A stretch of 64,000 nucleotides of DNA, taken from assembly GCA_964565415.1 (NCBI GenBank), contig CAZMEX010000001.1, forward strand, positions 1-64,000, in the 5' to 3' direction. Shown here one piece after another: positions 34,997-43,728 of the stretch. A model generated the notes under the pieces. It was not told where the DNA came from and searched no databases. It saw only the letters and a program-made list of their open reading frames with translations. Each line of letters begins with the position of its first letter. Within the stretch, counting starts at the first letter, position 1. Position numbers and translations under genes: made by a program. This stretch comes from JAIOSM01 sp964565415. GTDB taxonomy: Bacteria; Desulfobacterota; Desulfobacteria; Desulfobacterales; Desulfobacteraceae.

Positions 34997-36728
34997 TCAT
35001 GAATTAAAAATTTCAGAAATACATCTGAACCCAATTGTATTTGATGTAAAGCCTGGTTTAAAGAGAGCTCTTGAACTGATTGTGATGTCATCACCCGAGT
35101 TCCATCCCCCTCCTTTTGCAATATTATATTTTTGTTTATTTTTCGTTTTAATTGGTGGCTTTTCAATGTCTGAAGTCCATTCCATTGTGTTACCAAGTAA
35201 ATCACAAATTTTAAATTCATTACCATAGTCAGCAAAATTGTCAACAGCAGTTGTGCCACCAGCTCCATTCTTATCAATATTGCAGGCATTATCTTCCCAA
35301 TCATTGCCCCAGGGGTATTTATATCCAAGGTCGGTTCTTGAAGCTGCTTCCCACTCTGTTTCAGTGGGCAGTCTCCTTCCTATCCATGATGCAAAAGCAA
35401 AGGCATCGTCTGTGCTTACCTGTACCACAGGATGAAATTTTTTACCGTGTATAGATGAATCTGGACCATCTGGCTGGTACCAGCAGGCATTTTTTATGAT
35501 ATTGGAACCTCCATTTTTTTTCCATAGTGATCTCTTACCTTGTTTTTTATATTTTCCAAAAAAAACATTACCAGATCCCTTTTTCTCTGCTGTTGTCACA
35601 TACCCTGTCTCTTCAACAAAAGCTTCAAAAAGAGAGTTTGTAATAGGATATTTTCCCATATACACTTTTGGCATATCAAACTTCTGGAGTTCAAGGCTGG
35701 ATTTTAAAGTTTTTTTTGTGCCGATTGTATATTCACCTGCAGGGACAGTCACATATATGTTGTATTGTTTATCAGCCTCTGACAGTTTCTCATCAAATTG
35801 CTCTGCAAGTCTCTTTTTCTCATTAAATTCTTCTAGAGCTTTTATCTCTTCTTCAGTAAGCCCCTCTACCTGTTCCAGTTTTTCATCTGATATATCTTCA
35901 TCAAGCTCGATCTCTTCAGTATCTTCATCAAGTTCGTCNNNNNNNNNNNNNNNNNNNNNNNNNNNNNNNNNNNNNNNNNNNNNNNNNNNNNNNNNNNNNN
36001 NNNNNNNNNNNNNNNNNNNNNNNNNNNNNNNNNNNNNNAATTTCATCTAATTGTTCATCATCGATTTCATCAAGTTCAACTTCCTCAATATCTTCTTGTT
36101 CATCTTCAACCTCATCTTGCTCTATGATTTCTTCATCATCATCAATCTCAATTTCTTCTAAATCATCTTCAATTTTTTCATTGGGAAGAGTATTATTAGA
36201 GATTTTATCCAGCACTTTTTTTATTTGATCAATCAGGTCATTTGATTTGTTATCTTTCTCATCAGGTTCAAGAGTATCTAAGAAATCAGTGATGGCAGCA
36301 AGAATGGAAGTTGCCTGGTCAATATCAACTTCACCGGTTTTAAGTGCATTGCCAAATGAGTCGAGAAGATTTGACTTTGCCTCTTCACTCATATCAAAAG
36401 TGTTTGCATCTGTTATTATGATATTTTCAGGGTTTTTGCCTTTTTGGGAGAGTTTTTTTAAATCACTGTTTATTGAAGATTTGATACTTGAAAAGTTTAT
36501 TCGTTTTGACTTTATTTTTATAGATGTCTCTTCAAGGTGCCAGATTGTTTTGATAAGTTGGTCTGTATCAATGGATTTAACATTGTTTATTGATTCCTTG
36601 GAATCATAAAAGGCATTAATCGCAGATATTACTTTGTACTTTTTGGAGTGTTCTTTATATCCAAGACCATTAACGGCCTGGGTAATTCCTTCCAAAGAGA
36701 TGGATAAGTTTCCCAAGGTTCCCCGCAA
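34997..36728 (-). CDS. Acidic-repeat protein with C-terminal formylglycine-generating-enzyme-like domain (spans an assembly gap)
   Basis: A minus-strand gene seems to run from about 36728 to 34997, interrupted by 100 N (35939-36038). The N-terminal part (about 1-180) is helical and hydrophilic. On both sides of the gap lies a highly acidic tract of Glu, Asp, Ile and Leu (EEIEIDDDEE-like before the gap, DELDEDTEEIELDED after). The C-terminal 240 residues are an FGE-sulfatase/SUMF1-like domain: VPAGEYTIGTK, GRRLPTETEWEAASR, YPWGNDW, GNTMEWTSD and KGGGWNSGDD, ending FRCISE. Such domains modify sulfatases or act as binding modules. The reading frame across the gap cannot be verified and gap length is arbitrary, so two genes remain possible. 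No ATG is visible at the start; TTG at 36728 is a guess. The repeats probably caused the gap. Confidence 0.6.
35939..36038. other. Assembly gap (100 N)
   Basis: This run of exactly 100 N is a conventional placeholder of unknown true length. It lies inside the acidic repeat coding region described above. No biological sequence can be inferred here. Confidence 0.98.
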
Positions 36729-36844
36729 AAATAATTTGTTTTTACTATTATTGCTATTATGCTATATTAACTATATAATTTCAATCAATGCTTTTGATTT
36801 GACTTGAGTATTGGGAATTCTACCAATTTGGGTTTTAAGTAAAG

Positions 36845-37612
36845 ATGAGTAAGATTATTACAATTGCAGGCAAGAGAGATAAAACAGGAAAGAGTGTAAC
36901 CACTGTTAATTTGGCTGCTTCCCTTGCTATTTTAGAAAAAAGAACACTTCTTGTGGATTGTGATTCCCAGGCCAATTCAACTGCATGGTCCGGGGTTTTT
37001 AATTTTGAAGATGCTTTGGATTTAGGTTCACTTTTCACCGGGAAAAAAGATATAAAAGAGGTTATTCAGAAAACCGATATTAAGTTTATGCATGTTCTTT
37101 CATCTAACCTCAATTTGCATAATACTGGTTTGAAGTTATCAAAAAATCTGGAAAATCAAAAAATGCTCAGGATTTTTTTAAAGGATATAAAAGACGAATA
37201 TGACTACATAATCATTGATTCTCCTTCATCCTTTGATTTTTTAACTTTAACTGCCATGACTGCATCTGATTGGATAATTGCATCACTTTGTTGCAGTACA
37301 GATTTCATGGACGACCTTGGCGATTTATTAAAAATGATAAAACATATACGAAAAAATCATGGTATTCCCCTTAAATTTGCTGGAATACTTATTAACAGGT
37401 GCTCCCTTGCAAAAAAAGAGATTGAATCCTTTTTAAATCAAAAAGAGTTACAAAATGTAAAAGGTATTTTATTTGATACCATTATTCCTGAAGATAAATC
37501 AGTTAATCATACTGCTGAATTTTCAAAACCTGCAGTGCTGTGTGATATTAAAAGTCTTGCAGCAACAAAATATTTAGATCTTGCCCAGGAGCTCATTGAA
37601 GGTTTTAAATAA
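36845..37612 (+). CDS. ParA-family ATPase
   Basis: This 255-residue protein has the deviant Walker A of the ParA/MinD/Soj superfamily (KRDKTGKSVTTVNLAASLA, residues 9-27, with the signature Lys), the switch DCDSQANST and Walker B IIIDSPSS. Members dimerise on ATP and move or position DNA, protein clusters or organelles. There is no ParB gene beside it. Instead a small acidic protein (37628) and a coiled-coil zinc-ribbon protein (38056) follow directly, so it may position that assembly rather than a plasmid. It is divergent from the FGE-like gene, with about 115 bases between them. Confidence 0.88.
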   Translation: MSKIITIAGKRDKTGKSVTTVNLAASLAILEKRTLLVDCDSQANSTAWSGVFNFEDALDLGSLFTGKKDIKEVIQKTDIKFMHVLSSNLNLHNTGLKLSKNLENQKMLRIFLKDIKDEYDYIIIDSPSSFDFLTLTAMTASDWIIASLCCSTDFMDDLGDLLKMIKHIRKNHGIPLKFAGILINRCSLAKKEIESFLNQKELQNVKGILFDTIIPEDKSVNHTAEFSKPAVLCDIKSLAATKYLDLAQELIEGFK

Positions 37613-37627
37613 ACCAAAGGAGGTGAA

Positions 37628-38053
37628 GTGAAAATTTCAAACCCAGACACCATTGAAGATAGCGAAAAAGAGTTTATCGATTTGATTAATGCTGAACTGG
37701 ACTGGGAGGTAATTGAAAAGTTGCTTCTAGAAAAACATAATTTTACTTTGCAAGAAGAGGTTGAATATAAGAATGGTGATTTGGTAGTTCATGATGGTGC
37801 CATTGCATATAAATTTGATTTTAATATTAAAGTTCCCCTCTCTATTGTTTTTAACAGGCAGGGTGAATTTCTTGAGCTTTTAACCTCCCAGGACGATGAT
37901 AATGAAGAGCTTGGGAACAATATTGAAACTGACAGCACTCCCAAGCAGAATGCTTTGAATATAAATAAGAATTCAGATGGGAAAGATGATAAGAAACCTG
38001 AGCTTGCAGCCGATATAGCAGATATGATAACTGAAATTAATCAGGGGGATTAG
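37628..38053 (+). CDS. Small acidic protein of unknown function, GTG start
   Basis: This 141-residue acidic protein has a folded-looking first 95 residues (helices DSEKEFIDLINAELDWEVIEKLLLEK, then strands) and a disordered Asp/Glu/Asn-rich tail. The start is GTG, chosen because a strong GGAGG lies four bases upstream. No known family is evident. It lies 15 bases after the ParA-like gene and two before the coiled-coil gene, and therefore probably works with them. Confidence 0.7.
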   Translation: MKISNPDTIEDSEKEFIDLINAELDWEVIEKLLLEKHNFTLQEEVEYKNGDLVVHDGAIAYKFDFNIKVPLSIVFNRQGEFLELLTSQDDDNEELGNNIETDSTPKQNALNINKNSDGKDDKKPELAADIADMITEINQGD

Positions 38054-38055
38054 GC

Positions 38056-39516
38056 ATGAATGAGGTAGATCCTGCAGTTGTCAGAGAAGAGTTAGATACA
38101 ATTCTTGCAAATGAAATCACCTCGTTTGTTGATATGGGTTCAGATTTGGTAAAAGTTACATACAATCTTGCCACTATATCCTGTATTTTTACTATTGTTG
38201 ACAGGGAAAAAGAGATTAATGCATATAGCGATTCTCCTCCTGAAAGATATACGATCGGGTCTCTTTTAGATGAACTTGTGGACCTGGGACTTACAAGGGA
38301 TGAAAGCCTTAGGAGAGCTGTAGACTCTGTTATACTGCAAGGCTACGCAACAACTGATGGAAAAGGACAGCTTCAAGCTGCACTCTCATCATATACCATG
38401 GTTGGATTTCTTGATAACATGTTTCCAGGCATGCCTGGTATGAATCTGATCGCTTTTGTTTTACAGATGAATGATGAAGTGACTTCAGGAAGAAAAGGAC
38501 TTGAGGAAGCAAAAACTGCATTCAAGCAAACTTTGAAACAGAGAGGCGTTTCAGTTACAAAGGAAAAAGCCCAGAAGAAAGCTAAAGAGATAGTTTCAAA
38601 AAAGCAGGATTTTACTGTATCAAAAAAAGTTACTGCAAAATTAAAAACAGATAATTTGTCCCGCCTGTCCAAATTTGTGAAAAAGAAGAGAGCTGGTCAT
38701 GATTTAAAGGGAAAAGTTAAAATAAGGGATATTTTTGATAAGGGACCCTCGGCTGAAGATGTTGACAAAAAGAAATTAGAACTTGAAAAAGCAGAACAAG
38801 CCTTAAAACAGGCAGAAGAGAAATCAAGACTCTATGCTGCAACTGAGGAGCAGGCAAAAGAAGCTGAAGAAGCCTTGAAAGAGGCAGAGCAGAAAGCTTT
38901 GGAACTGGAATTAAGGGTAAAAGAGTTAAAAGATATTGAAACAGCAGCAATTGAAGCAGAAAAAAAAGAGCAGGAGCTAAAAGAGCGCGAAACAGAAATG
39001 GCTGCAAAAGAGGCTGAGCTCAAAGCAATGGAGCAAAGGTTGAGAGAGCAGGAGGAAGAGAGATCCCGTCTTGAACAGCAAGCCTTAGAGGAAAAAGAGA
39101 AACAGGAACAGGAGCAGAAGAAAACATCTAAAGGCGATGATGATATTGAGGCAAGAGTAGCAGCGCTTCAAACTGATCTTGCAATGCCATGCCCTCTATG
39201 CAGTAATGGAAAGATTGCTGAGAATACAACAGAGAAGGGCAAGCAATATTTCTCATGTGATAGTGAAGAGTGCAGATTTGTAAGCTGGGATAAACCCTAC
39301 CATTTTTCCTGCCCCCTTTGTAAAAATACATATCTGACTGAATTTACCATGGCAAATGAAGAAAAAGGACTTAAATGCCCAAGGGCATCTTGTTCCTATG
39401 AGCAGAAAAATTTATTGGATCCTGTTCAAAATATGGCTGCTGCAGCATCTGCCGCAGGAAGTAAACCCGGTAAAAAGAGAAGAAGGGTAGTAAGAAGAAA
39501 GAAGAGACGTCGATGA
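38056..39516 (+). CDS. Coiled-coil protein with two zinc ribbons and a basic tail
   Basis: This 486-residue protein has four visible parts. An N-terminal globular domain (about 1-150) contains GLTRDESLRRAVDSVIL. A Lys-rich linker spans about 150-235. A long coiled coil (about 240-355) is dominated by Glu, Ala, Lys and Gln. The C-terminal region has two CxxC-type zinc ribbons (CPLCSNGKIAE...CDSEEC and CPLCKN...CPRASC), like those of topoisomerase tails. It ends in a strongly basic tail (GKKRRRVVRRKKRRR), which suggests nucleic acid or polyanion binding. The stop overlaps the mqnE start (ATGA). I know no named family for this combination. Linked to ParA and FGE-like genes, it may be part of a scaffold or DNA-positioning system. 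Confidence 0.75.
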   Translation: MNEVDPAVVREELDTILANEITSFVDMGSDLVKVTYNLATISCIFTIVDREKEINAYSDSPPERYTIGSLLDELVDLGLTRDESLRRAVDSVILQGYATTDGKGQLQAALSSYTMVGFLDNMFPGMPGMNLIAFVLQMNDEVTSGRKGLEEAKTAFKQTLKQRGVSVTKEKAQKKAKEIVSKKQDFTVSKKVTAKLKTDNLSRLSKFVKKKRAGHDLKGKVKIRDIFDKGPSAEDVDKKKLELEKAEQALKQAEEKSRLYAATEEQAKEAEEALKEAEQKALELELRVKELKDIETAAIEAEKKEQELKERETEMAAKEAELKAMEQRLREQEEERSRLEQQALEEKEKQEQEQKKTSKGDDDIEARVAALQTDLAMPCPLCSNGKIAENTTEKGKQYFSCDSEECRFVSWDKPYHFSCPLCKNTYLTEFTMANEEKGLKCPRASCSYEQKNLLDPVQNMAAAASAAGSKPGKKRRRVVRRKKRRR

Positions 39517-40598
39517 AAATAGAGTTTACGGATAAGCGGTTAGAGCCTGTTTATTCAAAAGTAATAAACAAAACCCGTCTTTCAAAAGAAGACGGGATTT
39601 CTCTTTTTAAGACTTTTGATCTGACAGGTTTAGGTATGATGGCTGATGTGGTAAGGAAAAAAAAGAATTCCAACAAAGCATACTATATTTATAATCAACA
39701 TCTTAATTATACAAATATCTGCCTGAACAGATGCCTTTTTTGTGCCTATGCAAAAGATAAGGATGATGATGGAGCATATAGCTATTCTTTAGAAGATGTT
39801 GAAAAAAGACTGATGGAACGAATTGATGAACCTGTTAATGAGCTTCATATTGTTGGCGGTTTAAATGTCGCCCTTGGATTTGATTATTATACTGATCTTT
39901 TAAAGATTGTAAAAAAAGTCAGACCCAAAGCAAGTATTAAGGCTTTTACATGTGTAGAGATAGATTATCTTTCAAACCTTTCAAACCTTTCCATTGAAAA
40001 GACCATTGAGAAATTGAAAAAAGCCGGGCTTGATATGATGCCGGGTGGTGGTGCTGAAGTTTTAAGTAAGCGTGTGCATAAAAAGTTGTTCAGTAAAAAG
40101 ATTGACAGAGACAGGTGGCTTGAAATCGTTGAAAAGGTTCATAATGCAGGTATCAAGACAAATGCCACAATGCTTTATGGTCATATTGAAACCATGGAAG
40201 AGAGAGTTGAGCATTTAATCTCTTTAAGAGATGTTCAGGATAAAACCAATGGATTTTCAGCATTTATCCCCCTTGCCTTCCATGCGGAAAATACTAAACT
40301 TTCAGAGCTTCCAGCCACAACTGCCATTGATGATTTGAAGAATATTGCCATTGCACGTTTGATGCTGGATAATTTTGATCACATAAAAGCATATTGGGTT
40401 ATGATTGGTGAAAAACTTGCCCAGGTGGCACTCTCCTATGGAGCTGATGATCTTGATGGTACAATAATAGAAGAGAAAATCACACATACAGCAGGAGCAA
40501 AATCTGCAAAAGGTCTTACCAAAGAGCAGATGGAGAATATGATTAAAGAGGCGGGATTTATTCCAACTGAGAGAGATTCATTTTACAATGAAATTTAA
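39513..40598 (+). CDS. mqnE: Aminofutalosine synthase MqnE (radical SAM)
   Basis: This 361-residue radical SAM enzyme has the [4Fe-4S] motif CLNRCLFCAY (about residue 70). LHIVGG and LDMMPGGGAEV follow, with IPLAFHAENT and the C-terminal DDLDGTIIEEKI. It joins SAM to the chorismate-derived product in the second step of the futalosine menaquinone pathway, giving 6-amino-6-deoxyfutalosine. Its start overlaps the upstream stop by four bases and its end overlaps mqnC by 11. The PGGGAE and DDLDGT motifs separate it from ThiH and from CofH of F420 synthesis. Confidence 0.95.
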   Translation: MKIEFTDKRLEPVYSKVINKTRLSKEDGISLFKTFDLTGLGMMADVVRKKKNSNKAYYIYNQHLNYTNICLNRCLFCAYAKDKDDDGAYSYSLEDVEKRLMERIDEPVNELHIVGGLNVALGFDYYTDLLKIVKKVRPKASIKAFTCVEIDYLSNLSNLSIEKTIEKLKKAGLDMMPGGGAEVLSKRVHKKLFSKKIDRDRWLEIVEKVHNAGIKTNATMLYGHIETMEERVEHLISLRDVQDKTNGFSAFIPLAFHAENTKLSELPATTAIDDLKNIAIARLMLDNFDHIKAYWVMIGEKLAQVALSYGADDLDGTIIEEKITHTAGAKSAKGLTKEQMENMIKEAGFIPTERDSFYNEI

Positions 40599-41649
40599 TA
40601 TTGAAAAATTATATAAAAAAGTAAGGCAAAACAAAAGAGTAGATATTGATGAAGCACTTTATCTTTATTCTAACGCTGACTTATTAATGCTTGCATCTCT
40701 TGCCCAATTAAAACGTTATGGGTTCAATCATAAAAAAATAGTAACTTATGTTGTTGACCGCAATATAAATTATACTGATATATGTGTCTCTGGCTGCAGG
40801 TTTTGTGCATTTTATCAAAAGCCAGAATCAGGTAAGGGGTATGTTATCTCAAAACAAGTTCTTTTTGAGAAAATCAGAGGGACAATAGAGCTTGGAGGAA
40901 GACAAATATTACTCCAGGGCGGCATGAATCCACAACTTAAACTTGAATACTATGTGGATCTTTTAAAAAGCATAAAAGATAATTTTGACATCCATATACA
41001 TGGGTTTTCCCCAACCGAGATAAATTATATTGCTGAACAATCTTGTCTAACCATAAAAGAGACAATTAAAACTTTAAATCAGGCAGGGCTTGATTCAATA
41101 CCCGGCGGTGGTGCTGAAATCCTTTGTGATGAAATTCGGAAAAAAGTTTCACCCAATAAGTGCATGTCTGAACCGTGGCTCAATGTTATGGAACAAGCAC
41201 ACAAATTGGGGATGAGAACAACTGCAACCATGATGTTTGGTCATTTGGAAGAGCCAATACATATTTTTAAGCATTTGAAGAAATTGAGAGATTTACAGGA
41301 TCACACTAAAGGTTTTACAGCGTTCATACCGTGGACATTCCAACCTGACAACACCAGGCTGAAAGTTAAAAAAGCAGGAGCTGCCAAATATCTTAGAGTT
41401 CTTGCATTGAGCAGAATTTTTCTTGATAATTTTAATAATATCCAGGCATCCTGGGTTACCCAGGGAGATAAAATAGCACAGCTTGCTTTGTTCTATGGAG
41501 CAAATGATATGGGAAGTACAATGATAGAAGAAAATGTTGTGGCATCCGCTGGTGTTGATTTTATGCTTCCTGAAAAAGAGCTGAAACGTCTCATCTTTGA
41601 GGCAGGGTTTGAGCCAAAACAGCGCGATTGCTACTATAATCTATTATGA
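40588..41649 (+). CDS. mqnC: Cyclic dehypoxanthinyl futalosine synthase MqnC (radical SAM)
   Basis: This 353-residue radical SAM enzyme has the motif CVSGCRFCAFY (about residue 64-74), LLQGGMNPQL, HGFSPTEINYIAE, LDSIPGGGAEIL, IPWTFQPDNT and NDMGSTMIEENV. It cyclises dehypoxanthine futalosine to the cyclic form, a later step of the futalosine route. The sequence parallels mqnE in length and fold, consistent with ancient duplication. Its start overlaps mqnE (11 bases) and its end overlaps the amidohydrolase start by four. Confidence 0.95.
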   Translation: MKFNIEKLYKKVRQNKRVDIDEALYLYSNADLLMLASLAQLKRYGFNHKKIVTYVVDRNINYTDICVSGCRFCAFYQKPESGKGYVISKQVLFEKIRGTIELGGRQILLQGGMNPQLKLEYYVDLLKSIKDNFDIHIHGFSPTEINYIAEQSCLTIKETIKTLNQAGLDSIPGGGAEILCDEIRKKVSPNKCMSEPWLNVMEQAHKLGMRTTATMMFGHLEEPIHIFKHLKKLRDLQDHTKGFTAFIPWTFQPDNTRLKVKKAGAAKYLRVLALSRIFLDNFNNIQASWVTQGDKIAQLALFYGANDMGSTMIEENVVASAGVDFMLPEKELKRLIFEAGFEPKQRDCYYNLL

Positions 41650-42869
41650 ATAAGCAATTTGCCAAAGCAAAGATTATAAAACCAGAAAATTCATCTGAAA
41701 ATCAGGTTGAAATCCACAGGGCAGGGTGGATTGTTGTAACCCCGTGGCAAATTATTGAAAATGGTTATGTAAAAATAGAGAACAACCTGATTGTTGATGT
41801 TGGGCAAAACAAAGCATTTAATGTAAGTTCAAGCCAATCTTGCTCCATTGATATTGATCACGGTCCAGGTGTGCTGATGTCACCTCTGGTCAATGCCCAC
41901 ACACACCTTGAACTCTCCTGCTTTAAAGACAAACTTGATATGAAAAATGGATTTGAAACATGGGTAAAAAATCTTATTGAATTGCGGCAAAGTGCAGATG
42001 AAAAAAGTGTAAAAGAACACGCTGAAAAATCCATTTATGAACTTTATAACTCAGGTGTCTTGTATGTGGGAGATATTTCAACTTCTGGTATTACAAGACC
42101 AATGGTTAAACAATCACTGCTCAAAGGAGTCTGGTTTAAAGAGTTTTTAGGGTCCAGGGATGATAACAGAGAATCACTGGATTTTGACACATCAAATAAT
42201 CTTCACTGTTCATATGCAGGTCATGCTCCCCATACAACATCTCCAGCTCTATTGATGAGTAAAAAAAAACAGACAAACCAAAGAAATTTGCCATTTTCAA
42301 TCCATGTCAGTGAGTCTGATGCAGAGGTGCAGTTTATTGAAACCTGCAGGGGTAAATGGGCTGAGTTTTTAAAATCAAGGAATATTGATTTTTCTTTGTG
42401 GAACTTAGGTCAGAAAACCCCGGTGGAACATCTTTGGTCCATTGGATTACTTGATTCTTTAACACTTATTGTCCATCTTTTGAACCTAGGTATTGATGAT
42501 CTTGAAATAGTAGTCAAATCAGGTGCAAAGGTTTGTATCTGCCCCAGAAGCAATATGAATCTGCATGGTAAATTACCCCGGCTTGAAAAAATGTTAAAAA
42601 ATGGAATAAAGCCATGCCTTGGTACAGACAGCCTTGCAAGCTGTGGTACTTTGAGTATTTTTGATGAAATGAGGTTTGTAGCAAATAATTTTAATAATAT
42701 TCAGCCATCTGACTTGCTTGCCATGGCAACCCTGTACGGAGCAGATGCCCTTGGAGCAGGTAAATTTACCGGAACCCTGGAAAAAGGCAAGATGGCTGAT
42801 ATGCTTTATATTTCTTTAAAAGCAGATACTGAATCTATATTGCTGGAGAAAATTACAGGTTATGAATAA
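41646..42869 (+). CDS. mqnF: Amidohydrolase, probable aminodeoxyfutalosine deaminase
   Basis: This 407-residue metal-dependent hydrolase of the TRZ/ATZ-type amidohydrolase family has metal-binding NAHTHLELS (about 77-85), a His in the HAPHTTS segment (about 194), FSIHVSES and the Asp of LGTDSLAS (about 320). It removes the amino group of 6-amino-6-deoxyfutalosine, linking MqnE to the downstream hydrolase step. It overlaps mqnC by four bases and mqnA by eight, so the operon context fixes the substrate choice over atrazine-type chlorohydrolases. I use mqnF, the name given to this deaminase in the futalosine pathway. Confidence 0.85.
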   Translation: MNKQFAKAKIIKPENSSENQVEIHRAGWIVVTPWQIIENGYVKIENNLIVDVGQNKAFNVSSSQSCSIDIDHGPGVLMSPLVNAHTHLELSCFKDKLDMKNGFETWVKNLIELRQSADEKSVKEHAEKSIYELYNSGVLYVGDISTSGITRPMVKQSLLKGVWFKEFLGSRDDNRESLDFDTSNNLHCSYAGHAPHTTSPALLMSKKKQTNQRNLPFSIHVSESDAEVQFIETCRGKWAEFLKSRNIDFSLWNLGQKTPVEHLWSIGLLDSLTLIVHLLNLGIDDLEIVVKSGAKVCICPRSNMNLHGKLPRLEKMLKNGIKPCLGTDSLASCGTLSIFDEMRFVANNFNNIQPSDLLAMATLYGADALGAGKFTGTLEKGKMADMLYISLKADTESILLEKITGYE

Positions 42870-43689
42870 ATGCAGATATAAGATGGGGAAGATCAGCTAT
42901 ATTAACGCATCCCCGGTGTTTTACGGACTTGATCACGGGCTTTTGCCTGACTGGCTTGAAATGGTTGCTGAACCGCCAGCTGTATTAAATCAGATGATTA
43001 TGAATAAAGAGATTATAATAAGCCCTGTTTCAGCAGCTTTTTACGGCATGAATCATAAAGAACTGCTGGTGTTGCCTGATTTTTCAATATCCTGCAAGGG
43101 CGATGTTATGAGTGTTATACTCATGAGTAAATATCCTTTAAAAGAGCTTGACGGCAAAAACATTGCTTTAACTGAGGAGTCTGCCACAGCAGCCTCTTTT
43201 TTAAGGATGGTTTTTTCCATGGAAGAGTTGAGACCAATTATTGAGACACGCTCTATTAAAACAATAGATGATGTGAGAGGTAAGGTTGACGGAGCATTGA
43301 TAATAGGAGATGCAGCTTTAACCCAGCCCTGGGAAGAGTTGTTTAAATATAAGATTGATCTTGGAAGCTTATGGTATAAGATGACAAACCTGCCCTTTGT
43401 TTTTGCAGTGTGGGTTGTAAGACGTTCATTTGCCAAAAAAGAGCCAGACATTGTTAATGATATTATTAAAATTCTCAATGAATCCAGAAAACAGGGGTAT
43501 GCAAACTTTGAAAAAATAATAGAGAGAGGCGCAGAAAAATTAAATCTTGAGCAGCCATTCATAAAACATTATTATAATCATCTCTATTGTGATTTTGACA
43601 AAGAAAAAATCAAAGCACTTGCAATGTTTTTTAAATTTCTTTATGAAAGAGGAGTTCTAAAAGAAAAAGTACAAGTTGAGTTGTTTTAA
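42862..43689 (+). CDS. mqnA: Chorismate dehydratase MqnA
   Basis: This 275-residue protein of the periplasmic-binding-protein-like MqnA/MqnD family contains KISYINASPVFYGLD near the start, EPPAVLNQMI and LPFVFAVWVVRR. It dehydrates chorismate to 3-enolpyruvylbenzoate, the first committed step of the futalosine route. The ATG at 42862 overlaps the deaminase stop by eight bases; a second ATG seven codons later (MGKISYIN) is also possible. The later genes (mqnB, mqnD, prenyltransferase) are not in the window. Confidence 0.92.
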   Translation: MNKCRYKMGKISYINASPVFYGLDHGLLPDWLEMVAEPPAVLNQMIMNKEIIISPVSAAFYGMNHKELLVLPDFSISCKGDVMSVILMSKYPLKELDGKNIALTEESATAASFLRMVFSMEELRPIIETRSIKTIDDVRGKVDGALIIGDAALTQPWEELFKYKIDLGSLWYKMTNLPFVFAVWVVRRSFAKKEPDIVNDIIKILNESRKQGYANFEKIIERGAEKLNLEQPFIKHYYNHLYCDFDKEKIKALAMFFKFLYERGVLKEKVQVELF

Positions 43690-43728
43690 TAAAGCTGAAA
43701 AGAGATTAACAACATAAGGGGAACCTAA

